Both the position numbers and the translations under genes were made by a program. This document shows positions 8,867-17,985 of a stretch of DNA of 64,000 bases, piece by piece (the stretch's first letter is position 1; each line of letters opens with the position of its first letter). Source of the DNA: Nocardia xishanensis NBRC 101358 (GTDB taxonomy: Bacteria; Actinomycetota; Actinomycetes; Mycobacteriales; Mycobacteriaceae); assembly GCF_001613365.1 (NCBI RefSeq), contig NZ_BDCF01000008.1, positions 269,907 through 333,906 on the forward strand. Reading direction: 5' to 3'. The notes beneath the pieces were generated by a model. The model did no database searches and was not told the origin of the DNA. It saw only the letters and a list, made by a program, of their open reading frames with translations.

Positions 8867-9888
8867 TCGAGCGGTCGTTGAATCGGCTCGCGCCGCCGGG
8901 ATTTTCGCACGATTGGCATGAGGCGGCCAAGAACGCCAGGGAATTCCGGCTCGGCATCCTGGGTGCGCTGTTCGTCACCGCGCTGCTGTTGGCGACCGCG
9001 GTGATCTACCTGATTCCGCTGGGCAAGGCCGAGTACACCGCCGATCTGGCGGAGGCGAACTCGGTGAAGGTGGGCGACCAGGTCCGCCTCGCCGGCATCA
9101 CCGTCGGCTCGGTGACCGCGCTCGAGCTCGGCGAGACGAAGGTGCGGATGACCTTCACGGTGGACCGCGACGTGTTTCTCGGTGACGCGACCAGCCTGGA
9201 GATCCGCATGCTCACCGCGGTCGGCGGCCACTACGTCGCGGTGTTCCCCGCGGGTGACCGCGCCCTCGGTTCACGGCCGATCCCGCCGGACCGGGTGCGA
9301 CTCCCCTACAGTTTGGTGCGCATACTGCAGGACGCCGCGACGCCCGTCGCCCAGGTCGACGGTGAGACGCTGCGCCGGAATCTGGCCGCCCTGCAAGACT
9401 CCCTGGACACCAGCCCCGACGCGCTGCGCCAGATGGGCGCCGCGATGCAGTCCTTCGTGGACATCCTGCGCGGGCAGAACCTCGAGGTGTCGCGTGCGCT
9501 CGCGGTGCTGGACGAGTACCTGCGCGCGATCGATGTGAACAAATCGCTGATCGGGACGTTCGTTCGCGAGGTCGGCACGCTGCTGACCGTCGGGCTCGGC
9601 AAGCGCGCCGAGATCGAATCGGCCCTGACGGTGGCGGCTTCGCTGTTGGCGCGGATCGCGGCGGTGGAGCCGTCCTGGCGGGAGGTGCTCGCGCCGCTGG
9701 CCGGGAAGCTGCGCGAACTGCTGCCGCAGCTGGAACAGCTCGGCGCGCAACTGGACGCGGCCATTCCGCAGTGGCAGCGGCTGCGCGAACAACTCGTGGC
9801 GATGACCGCCTCCGAGGACGGTGTCGTCATCGATCAGTCGGCGCTGACGGCGACGGTGTGCATTCCGCTGCCGGGATTGGAGTGCTGA
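8854..9888 (+). CDS. mceC: Mce-family protein C
   Basis: 344 residues with a membrane segment at about residues 31-53 and a Mce domain containing NSVKVGDQVRLAGITVGSV (about residues 68-86). The C-terminal domain is strongly helical (repeated leucine/alanine heptads around residues 180-320) and ends with two cysteines in VCIPLPGLEC. ATG 8854 is preferred because AGAGGA lies seven bases upstream; ATG 8863, which forms an ATGA overlap with the mceB stop, is an equally plausible start giving 341 residues. It is followed by mceD after three bases. Confidence 0.91.
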   Translation: MQRMIERSLNRLAPPGFSHDWHEAAKNAREFRLGILGALFVTALLLATAVIYLIPLGKAEYTADLAEANSVKVGDQVRLAGITVGSVTALELGETKVRMTFTVDRDVFLGDATSLEIRMLTAVGGHYVAVFPAGDRALGSRPIPPDRVRLPYSLVRILQDAATPVAQVDGETLRRNLAALQDSLDTSPDALRQMGAAMQSFVDILRGQNLEVSRALAVLDEYLRAIDVNKSLIGTFVREVGTLLTVGLGKRAEIESALTVAASLLARIAAVEPSWREVLAPLAGKLRELLPQLEQLGAQLDAAIPQWQRLREQLVAMTASEDGVVIDQSALTATVCIPLPGLEC

Positions 9889-9891
9889 GCG

Positions 9892-10989
9892 ATGACACGC
9901 ATCCTGCGGTCTCAGGGTTTCGTGACCGTCCTCGGCGCGCTGGTGCTGGCGCTGGTCGCCGCGATCGGCTATCTGGTGGTGTTCGATCCCGCACGGAAGA
10001 CGGTCGCCTACTGCGCCATCATGCCCGACGCCGTCGGCCTGTATCCAGGCAATCACGTGACGGCGCTCGGTATTCCGATCGGCACGGTGAACTCGGTACG
10101 TCCCGAGGGCACGGGCGTGCGGGTCGACTTCGAGGTGGAGGCGGACCGCGCGCTGCGCGGCGAGGTCACGGCGACAACGGTCTCCGACACCCTGGTCGCC
10201 GATCGCAACCTAGCGGTCCTGGGCGAGCCCGGCGCAGCGCCGTGGGATCGCTCGACGTGCATCACGAAGACCTTCACCCCGAAGAGCATCAGCCAGACGC
10301 TCCAGGGCTTCTCGCAGCTCGCCGGCCAGCTGACCGGCGGCGGGAACCCGGGCGAGCGGACCAGGATTCGAGACAGCGTCGTCGCCTTCGAGGCCGCCAC
10401 CTCGGGGACCGGCCCGGAACTGAACAAGCTGATCACCGACCTCGGCGATGCCCTGCGCGCGCCCGACGCGGCCATCGGGCGCATCGGCGGACTGCTGGAC
10501 TCCTATAGCAGGCTGATGTCGAGCATCGCGCTGAACTGGGACGACATCGAGATCGTGCTGAGGCAGGCGACCGAGGGCATAGCCTTCATCAACGAGCTCT
10601 GGAGCCGCGTGGTGCAGTTGATCGATTCGCTGCTCGTCATCCTGCCGTGGCTGAACGGCGTCGCCCGCGAATACGGCAGGCCGATCCTCGGCGCGCTGGA
10701 CGGAGCGCTGCCGGGCCTGCGGCTGCTCTCGGCGAATGTCGCCGGTCTGCAACAGCTGGTGTCGATGGTCCCGCCGATCGTGCAGTTCTTCGAGCAGGTG
10801 ATCGACCCCGTGACCGGGCGACCGCAGTTGACCTACGCAGCGCCGAAGGTCGGACTGCCCCGCGAGGAAGCCGATCGGATCTGCGCCGCACTGAACGCGC
10901 TGCGTCCCGGCCATTGCGACGGCGCCGAAAACGGTTTGGCCGACGTGAATCTCGTGTCCCTGGTGCTCGGAACGGTAGGTGCCCGATGA
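9892..10989 (+). CDS. mceD: Mce-family protein D
   Basis: 365 residues. A short cytoplasmic start and a hydrophobic anchor (about residues 10-30) lead to the Mce domain, with AVGLYPGNHVTALGIPIGTV near residues 46-65. The C-terminal domain is helical, with cysteines near the end (DRICAAL and GHCDG). It begins three bases after mceC and overlaps mceE as ATGA. Compared with MceD of pathogenic mycobacteria, usually above 450 residues with a proline-rich tail, this protein is compact. Confidence 0.92.
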   Translation: MTRILRSQGFVTVLGALVLALVAAIGYLVVFDPARKTVAYCAIMPDAVGLYPGNHVTALGIPIGTVNSVRPEGTGVRVDFEVEADRALRGEVTATTVSDTLVADRNLAVLGEPGAAPWDRSTCITKTFTPKSISQTLQGFSQLAGQLTGGGNPGERTRIRDSVVAFEAATSGTGPELNKLITDLGDALRAPDAAIGRIGGLLDSYSRLMSSIALNWDDIEIVLRQATEGIAFINELWSRVVQLIDSLLVILPWLNGVAREYGRPILGALDGALPGLRLLSANVAGLQQLVSMVPPIVQFFEQVIDPVTGRPQLTYAAPKVGLPREEADRICAALNALRPGHCDGAENGLADVNLVSLVLGTVGAR

Positions 10990-12065
10990 CCGTGCGATCC
11001 GTCCGGCGGGCCACGCTCGCCCCGGCCGTGGCGGCCGCCCTGCTGCTGCCCGGATGCGGATTCGATCCCGCCCAGGTTCCGGTGCCCGGCGCGACCGTGT
11101 CCGGCCCGACCTACCAGGTACGCATCGAGCTGGCCAACGCGCTCAACCTGCCCGCCCGGGCCAAGGTGGTCGCAAACGGCGCGCAGATCGGCAGCCTGCG
11201 CGAGGTCCGGGTGGTCGACCCGACGCCGGAGCAGCCCGGCCGGGTCGAGGCGGTCGTCGAGATCGCCGACGCGGTGCGACTGCCGGTGAGCACCACCGTC
11301 CAGCTGCGCCAGAACACCATCCTCGGCGACATCTACATCGGACTCACCACGCCCACAGGTGATTTCGACCGCGTCATCGCGCCGGGCGGCACCATCCCGC
11401 TGGCGCGGACCCGCCCCGCGCTCCAGGTCGAGGATCTGCTCGCGGGCATGTCGACCTTCGTCGGCGGCGGAGCGTTGCAGCAGATGCAGGCCATCGTCGA
11501 CCGCGTCAACGCGACGCTGCCGCAACAGCCCGCCGAGACCGCGCGGATCTTCGACGTTCTTGGCCGCGACGTGTCCGACGTGGCCGCGGACATGGCTGTG
11601 GTGGACCGGTTCCTCGACACGATCCAGCGCGATCTCGATGTGGCGCTACGCAATCCGCGCGAGCTCGACGCGTTGCTCAGCGAGCGCGGCGCGGTGGAGA
11701 TCCCCGCCGACGCGACATCACTGGTGCTCACCCTCGGCGTGGTAGGCGGGCTCGGCATCGTCGGGCACGCGATCGCCTGGCTCGCTCCGCTACTCGAGGC
11801 GGGCGACGAGGCCGCGAAAGCATTGGTGCCGTTGCTTTTCGCGGACCGGCCGCTGGATCTGAGCGCGCCGTCGAATCTGAACCGGGTGGTGTCGCTGCTC
11901 CGCGACAAGATCATTCCGTTCGTGGAGCGCGGGCCGAAACTGAACGTCGGCACGGTGTTCGTGGCGGGAACAGGAACCGCGGAAGGGGCGCCTACGCCGG
12001 TCGCCGCCGACGAGCAGGTGCAGCGGATCATCGCCACCCTCAGGATGATCGGAGTCGTGCGATGA
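10986..12065 (+). CDS. mceE: Mce-family lipoprotein E
   Basis: 359 residues. The N-terminus is a lipoprotein signal peptide ending in the lipobox LLPGC, so Cys24 should be lipid-modified and hold the protein on the outer face of the membrane. That is the hallmark of the E subunit (LprK/LprL class). The Mce domain follows, with LPARAKVVANGAQIGSLREV near residues 54-73 and ILGDIYIGL. ATG 10986 overlaps the mceD stop as ATGA. The C-terminal domain is helical and the gene overlaps mceF by four bases. Confidence 0.93.
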   Translation: MTVRSVRRATLAPAVAAALLLPGCGFDPAQVPVPGATVSGPTYQVRIELANALNLPARAKVVANGAQIGSLREVRVVDPTPEQPGRVEAVVEIADAVRLPVSTTVQLRQNTILGDIYIGLTTPTGDFDRVIAPGGTIPLARTRPALQVEDLLAGMSTFVGGGALQQMQAIVDRVNATLPQQPAETARIFDVLGRDVSDVAADMAVVDRFLDTIQRDLDVALRNPRELDALLSERGAVEIPADATSLVLTLGVVGGLGIVGHAIAWLAPLLEAGDEAAKALVPLLFADRPLDLSAPSNLNRVVSLLRDKIIPFVERGPKLNVGTVFVAGTGTAEGAPTPVAADEQVQRIIATLRMIGVVR

Positions 12066-13105
12066 ACGTCGCCACCGAACCCGCCTACTCCGGCTACGTT
12101 CCCCGGGCCCCGAGCGCAGGCGACGAGATACTGCGGCGGCTCGGACCGCTCGCTTCGCTGGGCGCCATCGCGGCGATTCTGCTGATCGGCGTGGGATACC
12201 TGAGCTTCGGCGTGGTGCGGGTCGGCTGGTTCACCGAGTACACCGAGGCCACGATGACGGTCCCGGATTCCGGCGGCCTGCTGCCGCGATCCAAGGTGCT
12301 GCTCTCCGGAATCCAGATCGGGCAGGTCACCGCGGTGACACACACCCGCGAAAGCATCGAGGTGGCCTTCCGTTACGACGCCGGATACCGGGTGCCCGCG
12401 AACAGTTCGGTCCGCATCGAGACGCTCTCCGCGCTGGGCGAACCGTATCTGGAGTTCCGGCCGACGGCCGCGGACGGGCCGTACCTGCGCGACGGCGACC
12501 GGCTCACGGCCGCCTCGGTACAGCGGCCGGTGTCGATCCCCGAGGTCGCCCGCACCGCGACCCAACTGCTCGAGCAGGTCGATCCGGCGACGGTGGCCGC
12601 CATCATCGACAACTTCAGCACCGGCCTCGCTGGCACCGAGGCGGTGATCCCGCAACTGTCCAGGGCGGGCGATCTGCTGGCGGCCACGCTGCTGAGCCGC
12701 ACCGACTTGATCCGCAGGCTGCTGGTCGACATGCAGGCCCACGTCACCGACATGACATGGGCGGGAGGCGAATTGGCCGCCGCCGCCACACCGTGGGCCG
12801 AGTTCGGACCGCGGGTCAGCGAGGTGGCCGCGGCGATCGCGCGCGTCGTGCGGATCGGCGACACCCCGGCCGACTACCTCACCGACACCGCGGACGTGAT
12901 CGGACTGCTCCCCTTCCTCGACGCGCTCACCCAGAAACTCGACCTACTCGGACCGGAACTGCGCGAACTCTTTCCGGCGATCCAGCCGCTGCTGGCCTTG
13001 ACGACGGGAGTGATCGGCAAGGTCGACCTCGGCAGCCTGATCTCCCAGGCCCTGCACGCCACGACCCCGGACGGTGCGCTTCAGTTACAGATCACCGTCC
13101 GGTAG
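12062..13105 (+). CDS. mceF: Mce-family protein F
   Basis: 347 residues; last gene of the operon. A hydrophobic anchor at about residues 30-50 precedes the Mce domain, visible as GGLLPRSKVLLSGIQIGQVT (about residues 72-91) and LSALGEPYLEF. The helical C-terminal domain lacks the long acidic or proline-rich tail of mycobacterial MceF. The start overlaps the mceE stop as ATGA. No mce-associated (Mas/Mam) genes follow; the next gene is convergent, ending 15 bases away. Confidence 0.92.
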   Translation: MNVATEPAYSGYVPRAPSAGDEILRRLGPLASLGAIAAILLIGVGYLSFGVVRVGWFTEYTEATMTVPDSGGLLPRSKVLLSGIQIGQVTAVTHTRESIEVAFRYDAGYRVPANSSVRIETLSALGEPYLEFRPTAADGPYLRDGDRLTAASVQRPVSIPEVARTATQLLEQVDPATVAAIIDNFSTGLAGTEAVIPQLSRAGDLLAATLLSRTDLIRRLLVDMQAHVTDMTWAGGELAAAATPWAEFGPRVSEVAAAIARVVRIGDTPADYLTDTADVIGLLPFLDALTQKLDLLGPELRELFPAIQPLLALTTGVIGKVDLGSLISQALHATTPDGALQLQITVR

Positions 13106-13119
13106 ATCAACGACTCCCG

Positions 13120-13602
13120 TCACGACGGCGGGTTAACCCCGAGCACTCGCAGCCATGCTTGGTGGCCGTACTCGTTGCCGAACCACAATCCCTTGGATCC
13201 CGGTGTCGGCAGGATGAAGGCGCGACCGTCGTCTCCTGCTCGCAGAACCACCCGAACGGTGTCGAGCTGATACGCGTCGTCGTCGCTGTCGCCGAAGCCT
13301 TTCGCCTGTTTGCGAATGTAGACCTGCTCCACGCTGTCCAGATCTATGTGCAGCGCCGCCGGGTCGCAAGCGCCGCCCGGCTCCGAAAAGTTCGGACGAC
13401 GCCATTCCGGCAACGTTTCCGGCACGTCCCCGAGGACGTACGTGACGCGCGTCCCGGTCTCGAAATCATCGCCTGGCGCATCCAGCGGGAATTCCCGACC
13501 GCCGTCGGTTCCGTAGACACCGATGTATAGATGGTCATCGGTACCCGAGTTCCTGTTGGCGTGGGTACTCAATTCCACGAGCATTCCTCGAATGTGTGAC
13601 AT
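13120..13602 (-). CDS. Small protein with a PLAT/LH2-like fold (hypothetical)
   Basis: 160 residues with no signal peptide. The first 60 residues (MLVELSTHANRNSGTDDHLY, then VYGTDGGREFPLDAP and a following DDFETGT) resemble a PLAT/LH2 beta-sandwich, a domain used for binding membranes or partner proteins, and the C-terminal part (AYQLDTVRVVLR, then KGLWFGNEYGHQAWL) could complete the sandwich. ATG 13602 has an excellent AGGAGG seven bases upstream. The gene is convergent with mceF and probably independent. The PLAT assignment is by pattern only; it could equally be an unclassified all-beta protein. The 190 bases upstream of it contain nothing recognised. Confidence 0.72.
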   Translation of the reverse strand: MSHIRGMLVELSTHANRNSGTDDHLYIGVYGTDGGREFPLDAPGDDFETGTRVTYVLGDVPETLPEWRRPNFSEPGGACDPAALHIDLDSVEQVYIRKQAKGFGDSDDDAYQLDTVRVVLRAGDDGRAFILPTPGSKGLWFGNEYGHQAWLRVLGVNPPS

Positions 13603-13792
13603 TGCGCGTCCTCCTTTCGAATATTTGTCGATGAAATTCGCGTCGCTCGGGCGGATGCCGAAGGCAGCGCTGCTCCGCCGCGGATGTCAGATAGTTGTGT
13701 TGGCTACCGCGTACCGCGCTGACGGGCATCGGACCTCCGCAGAGCGACGCGTCTCCCACAGTTCCCCTGCTGGTGCTCCGGAACACGAGTAA

Positions 13793-13999
13793 TCAGCTAC
13801 CCGATTGCGTCGCTGCTGCGCGGAGATCGCTGTCGGCAGTGAGCGCCCACTGATCGAGCGCGCCGAGGGTTGCCCGAACAGCGTCGCTGCGCGAGACCAC
13901 GACATTGGTGTTGATTTCTCTGCGGTTGCTGTCGGAACGCTGAGTAGTGCCTACTCGTTCCTCGGACAACGCCGCCTCACCGGCGAAGTAGCGCGACAT
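13793..13999 (-). CDS. Possible small hypothetical protein
   Basis: A 68-codon frame that begins 15 bases after the pentapeptide-repeat gene ends and has AAGG five bases before its ATG (13999). The C-terminal half (VVVSRSDAVRATLGALDQW) reads like a short amphipathic helix pair and uses codons similar to neighbours; the N-terminal half has less typical codons. No family is recognised. It may be a real small gene co-transcribed with the pentapeptide-repeat gene, a remnant of a longer gene, or chance. Confidence 0.33.
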   Translation of the reverse strand: MSRYFAGEAALSEERVGTTQRSDSNRREINTNVVVSRSDAVRATLGALDQWALTADSDLRAAATQSGS

Positions 14000-14014
14000 G
14001 CCGACCTTCGGCAA

Positions 14015-14671
14015 TTACGGCCACGACTCCTCGGCCACGGTGATGCCGAGGGCGCCGGCGAAGCTCGGGGCCAGGTCCATCAGTTGTAGCGGGGTGATGG
14101 TGGTGCCGCGCAGGCCCTCGATTCCGTCGGCGATGCCGATGCGGGTGGCGCCGCGCAGGTCGACCTCGCGCATCGTGGTCTTGGTCAGCGAGAGGTCCGT
14201 CAGCGTGGAGCCGGGGAAGCTCACCGTGGTGAGGTCCGCGTCGCCGAAATCGGTGTGCCGCAGGACACAGTCGACGAACGAGACCTCGCGCAGTTTCGCG
14301 CGGCGGAAGTTGACCGAGTCGAATTTGCACCCTTCGAACCGGACGCGGCGCAGCACCGCGCCGCCCGCGTCCACGCCGGAGAAAGCGCCTTCGACGAATT
14401 CGGCATCCTGCCACGAGGTGTCGGAAAGATCGGTGCCGATCCAGGCGACGGCGCGCAACCAGACGTCGGTGAACCGGCCGTAGCGAAAGCTGCCCCGGGT
14501 GACCGTGAGCGAGCCGAACGCGGATTCGGCGAAGCGCACGTGCTCGGCCCCGAGGTGTTCGAGCTGCCGATCGCCGACGTGGACGCAGTCGTAATCGCCC
14601 TCGCGCTCCGGCTCTTCCCGCAACGGCGTCAGGTACCGCGCGAACGGCAGATCCGCCAGCTCACGTGCCAC
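14015..14671 (-). CDS. Pentapeptide-repeat protein
   Basis: 218 residues. From about residue 40 to 175 the sequence follows the A(D/N)LXX pentapeptide pattern, with phenylalanine or leucine every fifth residue (for example VRFEGCKFDSVNFRRAKLRE and HTDFGDADLTTVSF). Such repeats fold as a right-handed quadrilateral helix. Some members (MfpA, Qnr) mimic DNA and protect gyrase from quinolones, but most have unknown roles, and this one has no feature that singles out gyrase. It is on the same strand as the carboxylase gene, 77 bases from its end. Confidence 0.85.
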   Translation of the reverse strand: MARELADLPFARYLTPLREEPEREGDYDCVHVGDRQLEHLGAEHVRFAESAFGSLTVTRGSFRYGRFTDVWLRAVAWIGTDLSDTSWQDAEFVEGAFSGVDAGGAVLRRVRFEGCKFDSVNFRRAKLREVSFVDCVLRHTDFGDADLTTVSFPGSTLTDLSLTKTTMREVDLRGATRIGIADGIEGLRGTTITPLQLMDLAPSFAGALGITVAEESWP

Positions 14672-14747
14672 GCCTCACCTCCCCAACTCGGTCGACAACG
14701 GTCGGTTCTGTCTACCAGTAGCCACCGACAACCGGCGTCCGACCCGG

Positions 14748-17700
14748 TCAGCGCAGTATTCGCAGCCAACGGCGGGTGTCGGCGGGGTCGATGACGTCGT
14801 CGAGCTCCAGCACGGTCGCCGCGGTGAGCGCCTTGCCGTTGGCGTAGGCCAGCTGCACGAGGTTGTCGAAGGCCGTCTGCCGATCGCCGGGGTCCTCGAT
14901 GGCGGCCAGTTCCTTGGCGAAGCCGAGGCGCACCGCCCCCTCCAGGCCCATACCGCCGATCTCGCCGGTCGGCCAAGCGATCACGAATCGCGGCGCACGG
15001 AACGAGCCCGCGGCCATGGCCTGCGCGCCCAGGCCGTAGCCCTTGCGCAGGATCACCGTGCCCCACGGCACCGAAAGCGCGGCCGCGTCGATGAACAGGC
15101 GACTGAACTTGGTCACCGTCGCGTGCGTCTCCGCCTCCGGACCGACCATGAAACCCGGCGTGTCACAGAGCGATACGATCGGCAGCCCGTGCGCGTCGCA
15201 GAGCCGGAGGAACATGGACAGCTTGTCGGCGGCGGGCGCGTCGATGGCGCCGCCGAGGTGGTGGCAGTCGTTGGCGATCAGGCCGAACGGCCGCCCCTCG
15301 ACGCGCACCAAGGCGGTGACGATGCCGGCGCCCCAGTCCCTGCGCAGTTCCAGCACCGAACCGACGTCGGCGATCGCGGCGATCGCGGCGCGAATGTCGA
15401 AGGCGCGCAAGCGATTCTCGGGCACCACGTGGCGCGCCAGCCTGGCATCAGGGGCCGTCCATTCGGTCTCGTCGCCTTGGAAATAACTTAGACAGCGTCG
15501 CGCGAGGTCGACCGCTTCGGCTTCGTCGGCCGCGACCAGATGCACCACGCCGTTGCGGCGCTGCACCTCGATCGGCCCGATGTCCTCCGGCGCGTAGACG
15601 CCGAGGCCGCCGCCTTCGATCATGGCGGGCCCGCCCATGCCGATGTTCGCGTCGGGGGTGGCGATCACGACATCGCACATGCCGAGCAGGGCGGCGTTGC
15701 CCGCGAAGCAGCGGCCGGAGACGATACCGATCAGCGGCACCCGGCCGGACAGCGCGCCCATGGCGCGGAAGGTGGTGACGTCGAGGCCCGAGATACCCGC
15801 GTAGTCGGTGTCGCCGGGACGACCGCCGCCGCCTTCGGTGAAGAACAGCACCGGAAGTCGCTGTTCGCGCGCAAGTTCCAGCATGCGGTCGGTCTTGACG
15901 TGATTGCGCATGCCCTGGGTGCCCGCGAGCACCGTGTAGTCGTAGGAGAGAACCGCCGCACGGGCCGCGTCCACCCCGAAGCGGTCGGCGTTGATCGTCG
16001 CCAGGCCGGTGATCAGGCCGTCCGCCGGCGTGTTGGCGATGAGATCCTCGGGGCTGCGGCGCGACCGCTGCGCGGCGACCGCGAGCGCTCCGTATTCTAC
16101 GAAGCTGTCCGCGTCCACCAGATCGGCGATGTTCTCGCGGGCCGTGCGGCGGCCGAGCCGGTGGCGTTTGGCGACGGCCTCGGGCCTGGCCGCGTCCAGG
16201 CCGATGCTATGTCGCTCGTGAACCTCGGCGAGATCGGCGCGGATCGCGTCCAGGTCCACGGCGGCGACGTCGGCGGATTCGCCGTCGTGCTCGGTCGCGG
16301 CCCAGACCAGCAGCGCGGTGTGCGGGTCGACCGTGTCGCCGGGCGCGACGAGATGCCGCAGCACGCGCAGCGGCTGTTCGGCGCGCAGCACGTGCTGCAT
16401 CTTCATGGCTTCCAGCACGGCGACTTCGCCGCCGGGGGCGACCACGGAGCCCGCTTCGACCAGGCTCACCACCGTGCCGCCCATCGGCGTGCACAGCGCG
16501 GTCTCGCCGTCGAGCAGCGGGTCGGGCTCGCGCGCGGCCGCGGCATCGGCGGAGCTGTCGACCGAGGGCAGGGCGGCGGCGAGATCCGCTGCGCGCGCCG
16601 CGAATTCGGCGGCGCGCTGCTCGAACCACGAGGTGGTGACCGCGTCGCTGTCCGCGAGCTCGTCGAGCGCCGCGCGTAGCACGGTCGCGTTGGTGTCCAC
16701 CCCGGCGACAACCGTCTCGGCCAGCGCGTCCGCGCAGCGCCGCAGCGCGGCTGGATACGACCCGGCACGCGCGATCACCTTCGCCAGCAGCGAATCGAAA
16801 TGCACGCCGTGCCGCAGTCCCGCGTACAGGCCGGTGTCGACCCGCACGCCGACGCCGGTCGGCGCGGCGAACCGCGTGACCGTGCCGGAGGCGGGCAGCA
16901 CTTCGCCCGCGGCGGTGATGATCTCGGCGTTCACCCTGGCCTGGATCGCGTAACCGCGCGGCGCGGGATCGGGCAGGTCGAGTCCGGCGAGCGAGGCGCC
17001 GCGCGCCAGATCGAACTGGAGCCCGACGAGGTCGGCTCCGGTGACCTCCTCGGTCACGGTGTGCTCCACCTGGAGTCGCGGATTCACCTCGAGGAACCAG
17101 TAGTGCGTGCCGCTGACCAGGAATTCGACGGTGATCACCCCGCGACAGCGCACCGATTCGGCGAGCGCGACGGCGTCGGCGTGCAGTTGCTCGCGCACGG
17201 CGTCGTCGAGCCAGGGCGCGGGCGCGATCTCGATCAGCTTCTGGTGGCGGCGCTGCACACTGCAATCGCGGTCGCCGAGCGCCATCGCCACGGCGCCGTC
17301 CGCGACGACCTGCACCTCGATGTGCCTGGCCGCGGGTACCAACGCCTCCGCGTAGAGGGTGTCGTCGCCGAATCCCGCGCGCGCCTCGGCGCGGCAGTAC
17401 TCGTAAGCGGCGGGCAGCTCGGCCGGGTCGCGCACCACGCGCATGCCGCGGCCGCCGCCACCGGCCGCGGCCTTCACCATGACGCCTTCCGGATAGCGGG
17501 CGAGCAACTCGGCGATCTCGGCCACGCCGGAGCCGGCCCGCGTGGCGGGCAGGACGCGCACGCCCGCGCGCTCGGCCGCGGCGCGGGCGGCGGTCTTGTC
17601 GCCGAAGGTACGCAACGCCTCCGGTGACGGGCCGACGAACACCACGTCAGCCGCGGCGCACGCGGCCGCCAAATCCGCGCTCTCGCTGAGGAATCCGTAG

Positions 17701-17936
17701 CCGGGATGGACCAGCGCGCCGGATTCCGCCTTCCGCGCCGCTGCCACGATGCCCGGCACGTCCAGGTAGGCGGCCGCGCCGTGTCCGTTCAGCTCCACCG
17801 CGTCGTCGGCGAGGCGGACGTGCATGGCCTCGCGTTCGTCGGCGGTGTACACCGCGAGCGTGCGATATCCGCGCTCGCGGGCGGTCCGCAGGACACGGAC
17901 CGCGATTTCTCCTCTGTTGGCCACGACCACATGCAT
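14748..17936 (-). CDS. Single-chain acyl-CoA carboxylase (BC, BCCP and carboxyltransferase fused)
   Basis: 1062 residues holding all activities of a biotin-dependent acyl-CoA carboxylase. Residues about 1-445 are biotin carboxylase (start VVANRGEIAVRVLR, ATP-grasp loop AAAGGGGRGMR, motif FLEVNPRLQVEHTVTEE). A biotinyl carrier domain at about 510-580 has the biotin attachment motif EAMKM. Residues about 620-1062 are carboxyltransferase with N- and C-lobes (GGGGRPGD, CDTPGFMVGPEAE, GYGLGAQAM). Usually these are separate subunits. Length and domain order resemble the single-chain long-chain acyl-CoA carboxylase described from Mycobacterium avium, so long-chain substrates are plausible but inferred. 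ATG 17936 starts directly at the first BC strand; a divergent TetR gene and an operator lie upstream. Confidence 0.92.
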   Translation of the reverse strand: MHVVVANRGEIAVRVLRTARERGYRTLAVYTADEREAMHVRLADDAVELNGHGAAAYLDVPGIVAAARKAESGALVHPGYGFLSESADLAAACAAADVVFVGPSPEALRTFGDKTAARAAAERAGVRVLPATRAGSGVAEIAELLARYPEGVMVKAAAGGGGRGMRVVRDPAELPAAYEYCRAEARAGFGDDTLYAEALVPAARHIEVQVVADGAVAMALGDRDCSVQRRHQKLIEIAPAPWLDDAVREQLHADAVALAESVRCRGVITVEFLVSGTHYWFLEVNPRLQVEHTVTEEVTGADLVGLQFDLARGASLAGLDLPDPAPRGYAIQARVNAEIITAAGEVLPASGTVTRFAAPTGVGVRVDTGLYAGLRHGVHFDSLLAKVIARAGSYPAALRRCADALAETVVAGVDTNATVLRAALDELADSDAVTTSWFEQRAAEFAARAADLAAALPSVDSSADAAAAREPDPLLDGETALCTPMGGTVVSLVEAGSVVAPGGEVAVLEAMKMQHVLRAEQPLRVLRHLVAPGDTVDPHTALLVWAATEHDGESADVAAVDLDAIRADLAEVHERHSIGLDAARPEAVAKRHRLGRRTARENIADLVDADSFVEYGALAVAAQRSRRSPEDLIANTPADGLITGLATINADRFGVDAARAAVLSYDYTVLAGTQGMRNHVKTDRMLELAREQRLPVLFFTEGGGGRPGDTDYAGISGLDVTTFRAMGALSGRVPLIGIVSGRCFAGNAALLGMCDVVIATPDANIGMGGPAMIEGGGLGVYAPEDIGPIEVQRRNGVVHLVAADEAEAVDLARRCLSYFQGDETEWTAPDARLARHVVPENRLRAFDIRAAIAAIADVGSVLELRRDWGAGIVTALVRVEGRPFGLIANDCHHLGGAIDAPAADKLSMFLRLCDAHGLPIVSLCDTPGFMVGPEAETHATVTKFSRLFIDAAALSVPWGTVILRKGYGLGAQAMAAGSFRAPRFVIAWPTGEIGGMGLEGAVRLGFAKELAAIEDPGDRQTAFDNLVQLAYANGKALTAATVLELDDVIDPADTRRWLRILR

Positions 17937-17955
17937 GCCGCCCAGTCTCGTTGAC

Positions 17956-17973
17956 ATTGACGTCAACGTCAAT
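17956..17973. promoter_or_regulatory. Inverted-repeat operator between carboxylase and TetR
   Basis: ATTGACG, a TCAA spacer, then CGTCAAT form a perfect 7-bp inverted repeat in the 49-base gap between the carboxylase start (17936) and the TetR start (17986). A further TTGACA just to the left (17951-17956) partly repeats the half site. Position and symmetry fit the binding site of the divergent TetR protein, controlling both genes. The binding is inferred. Confidence 0.7.
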
Positions 17974-17985
17974 GACGATGTTGTG

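Noticed and set aside
15540..16679. Long plus-strand open frame opposite the carboxylase gene
   Set aside because: It is an antisense shadow caused by high GC content; the minus strand encodes a clear biotin-dependent carboxylase, and many similar shadow frames occur opposite other genes.
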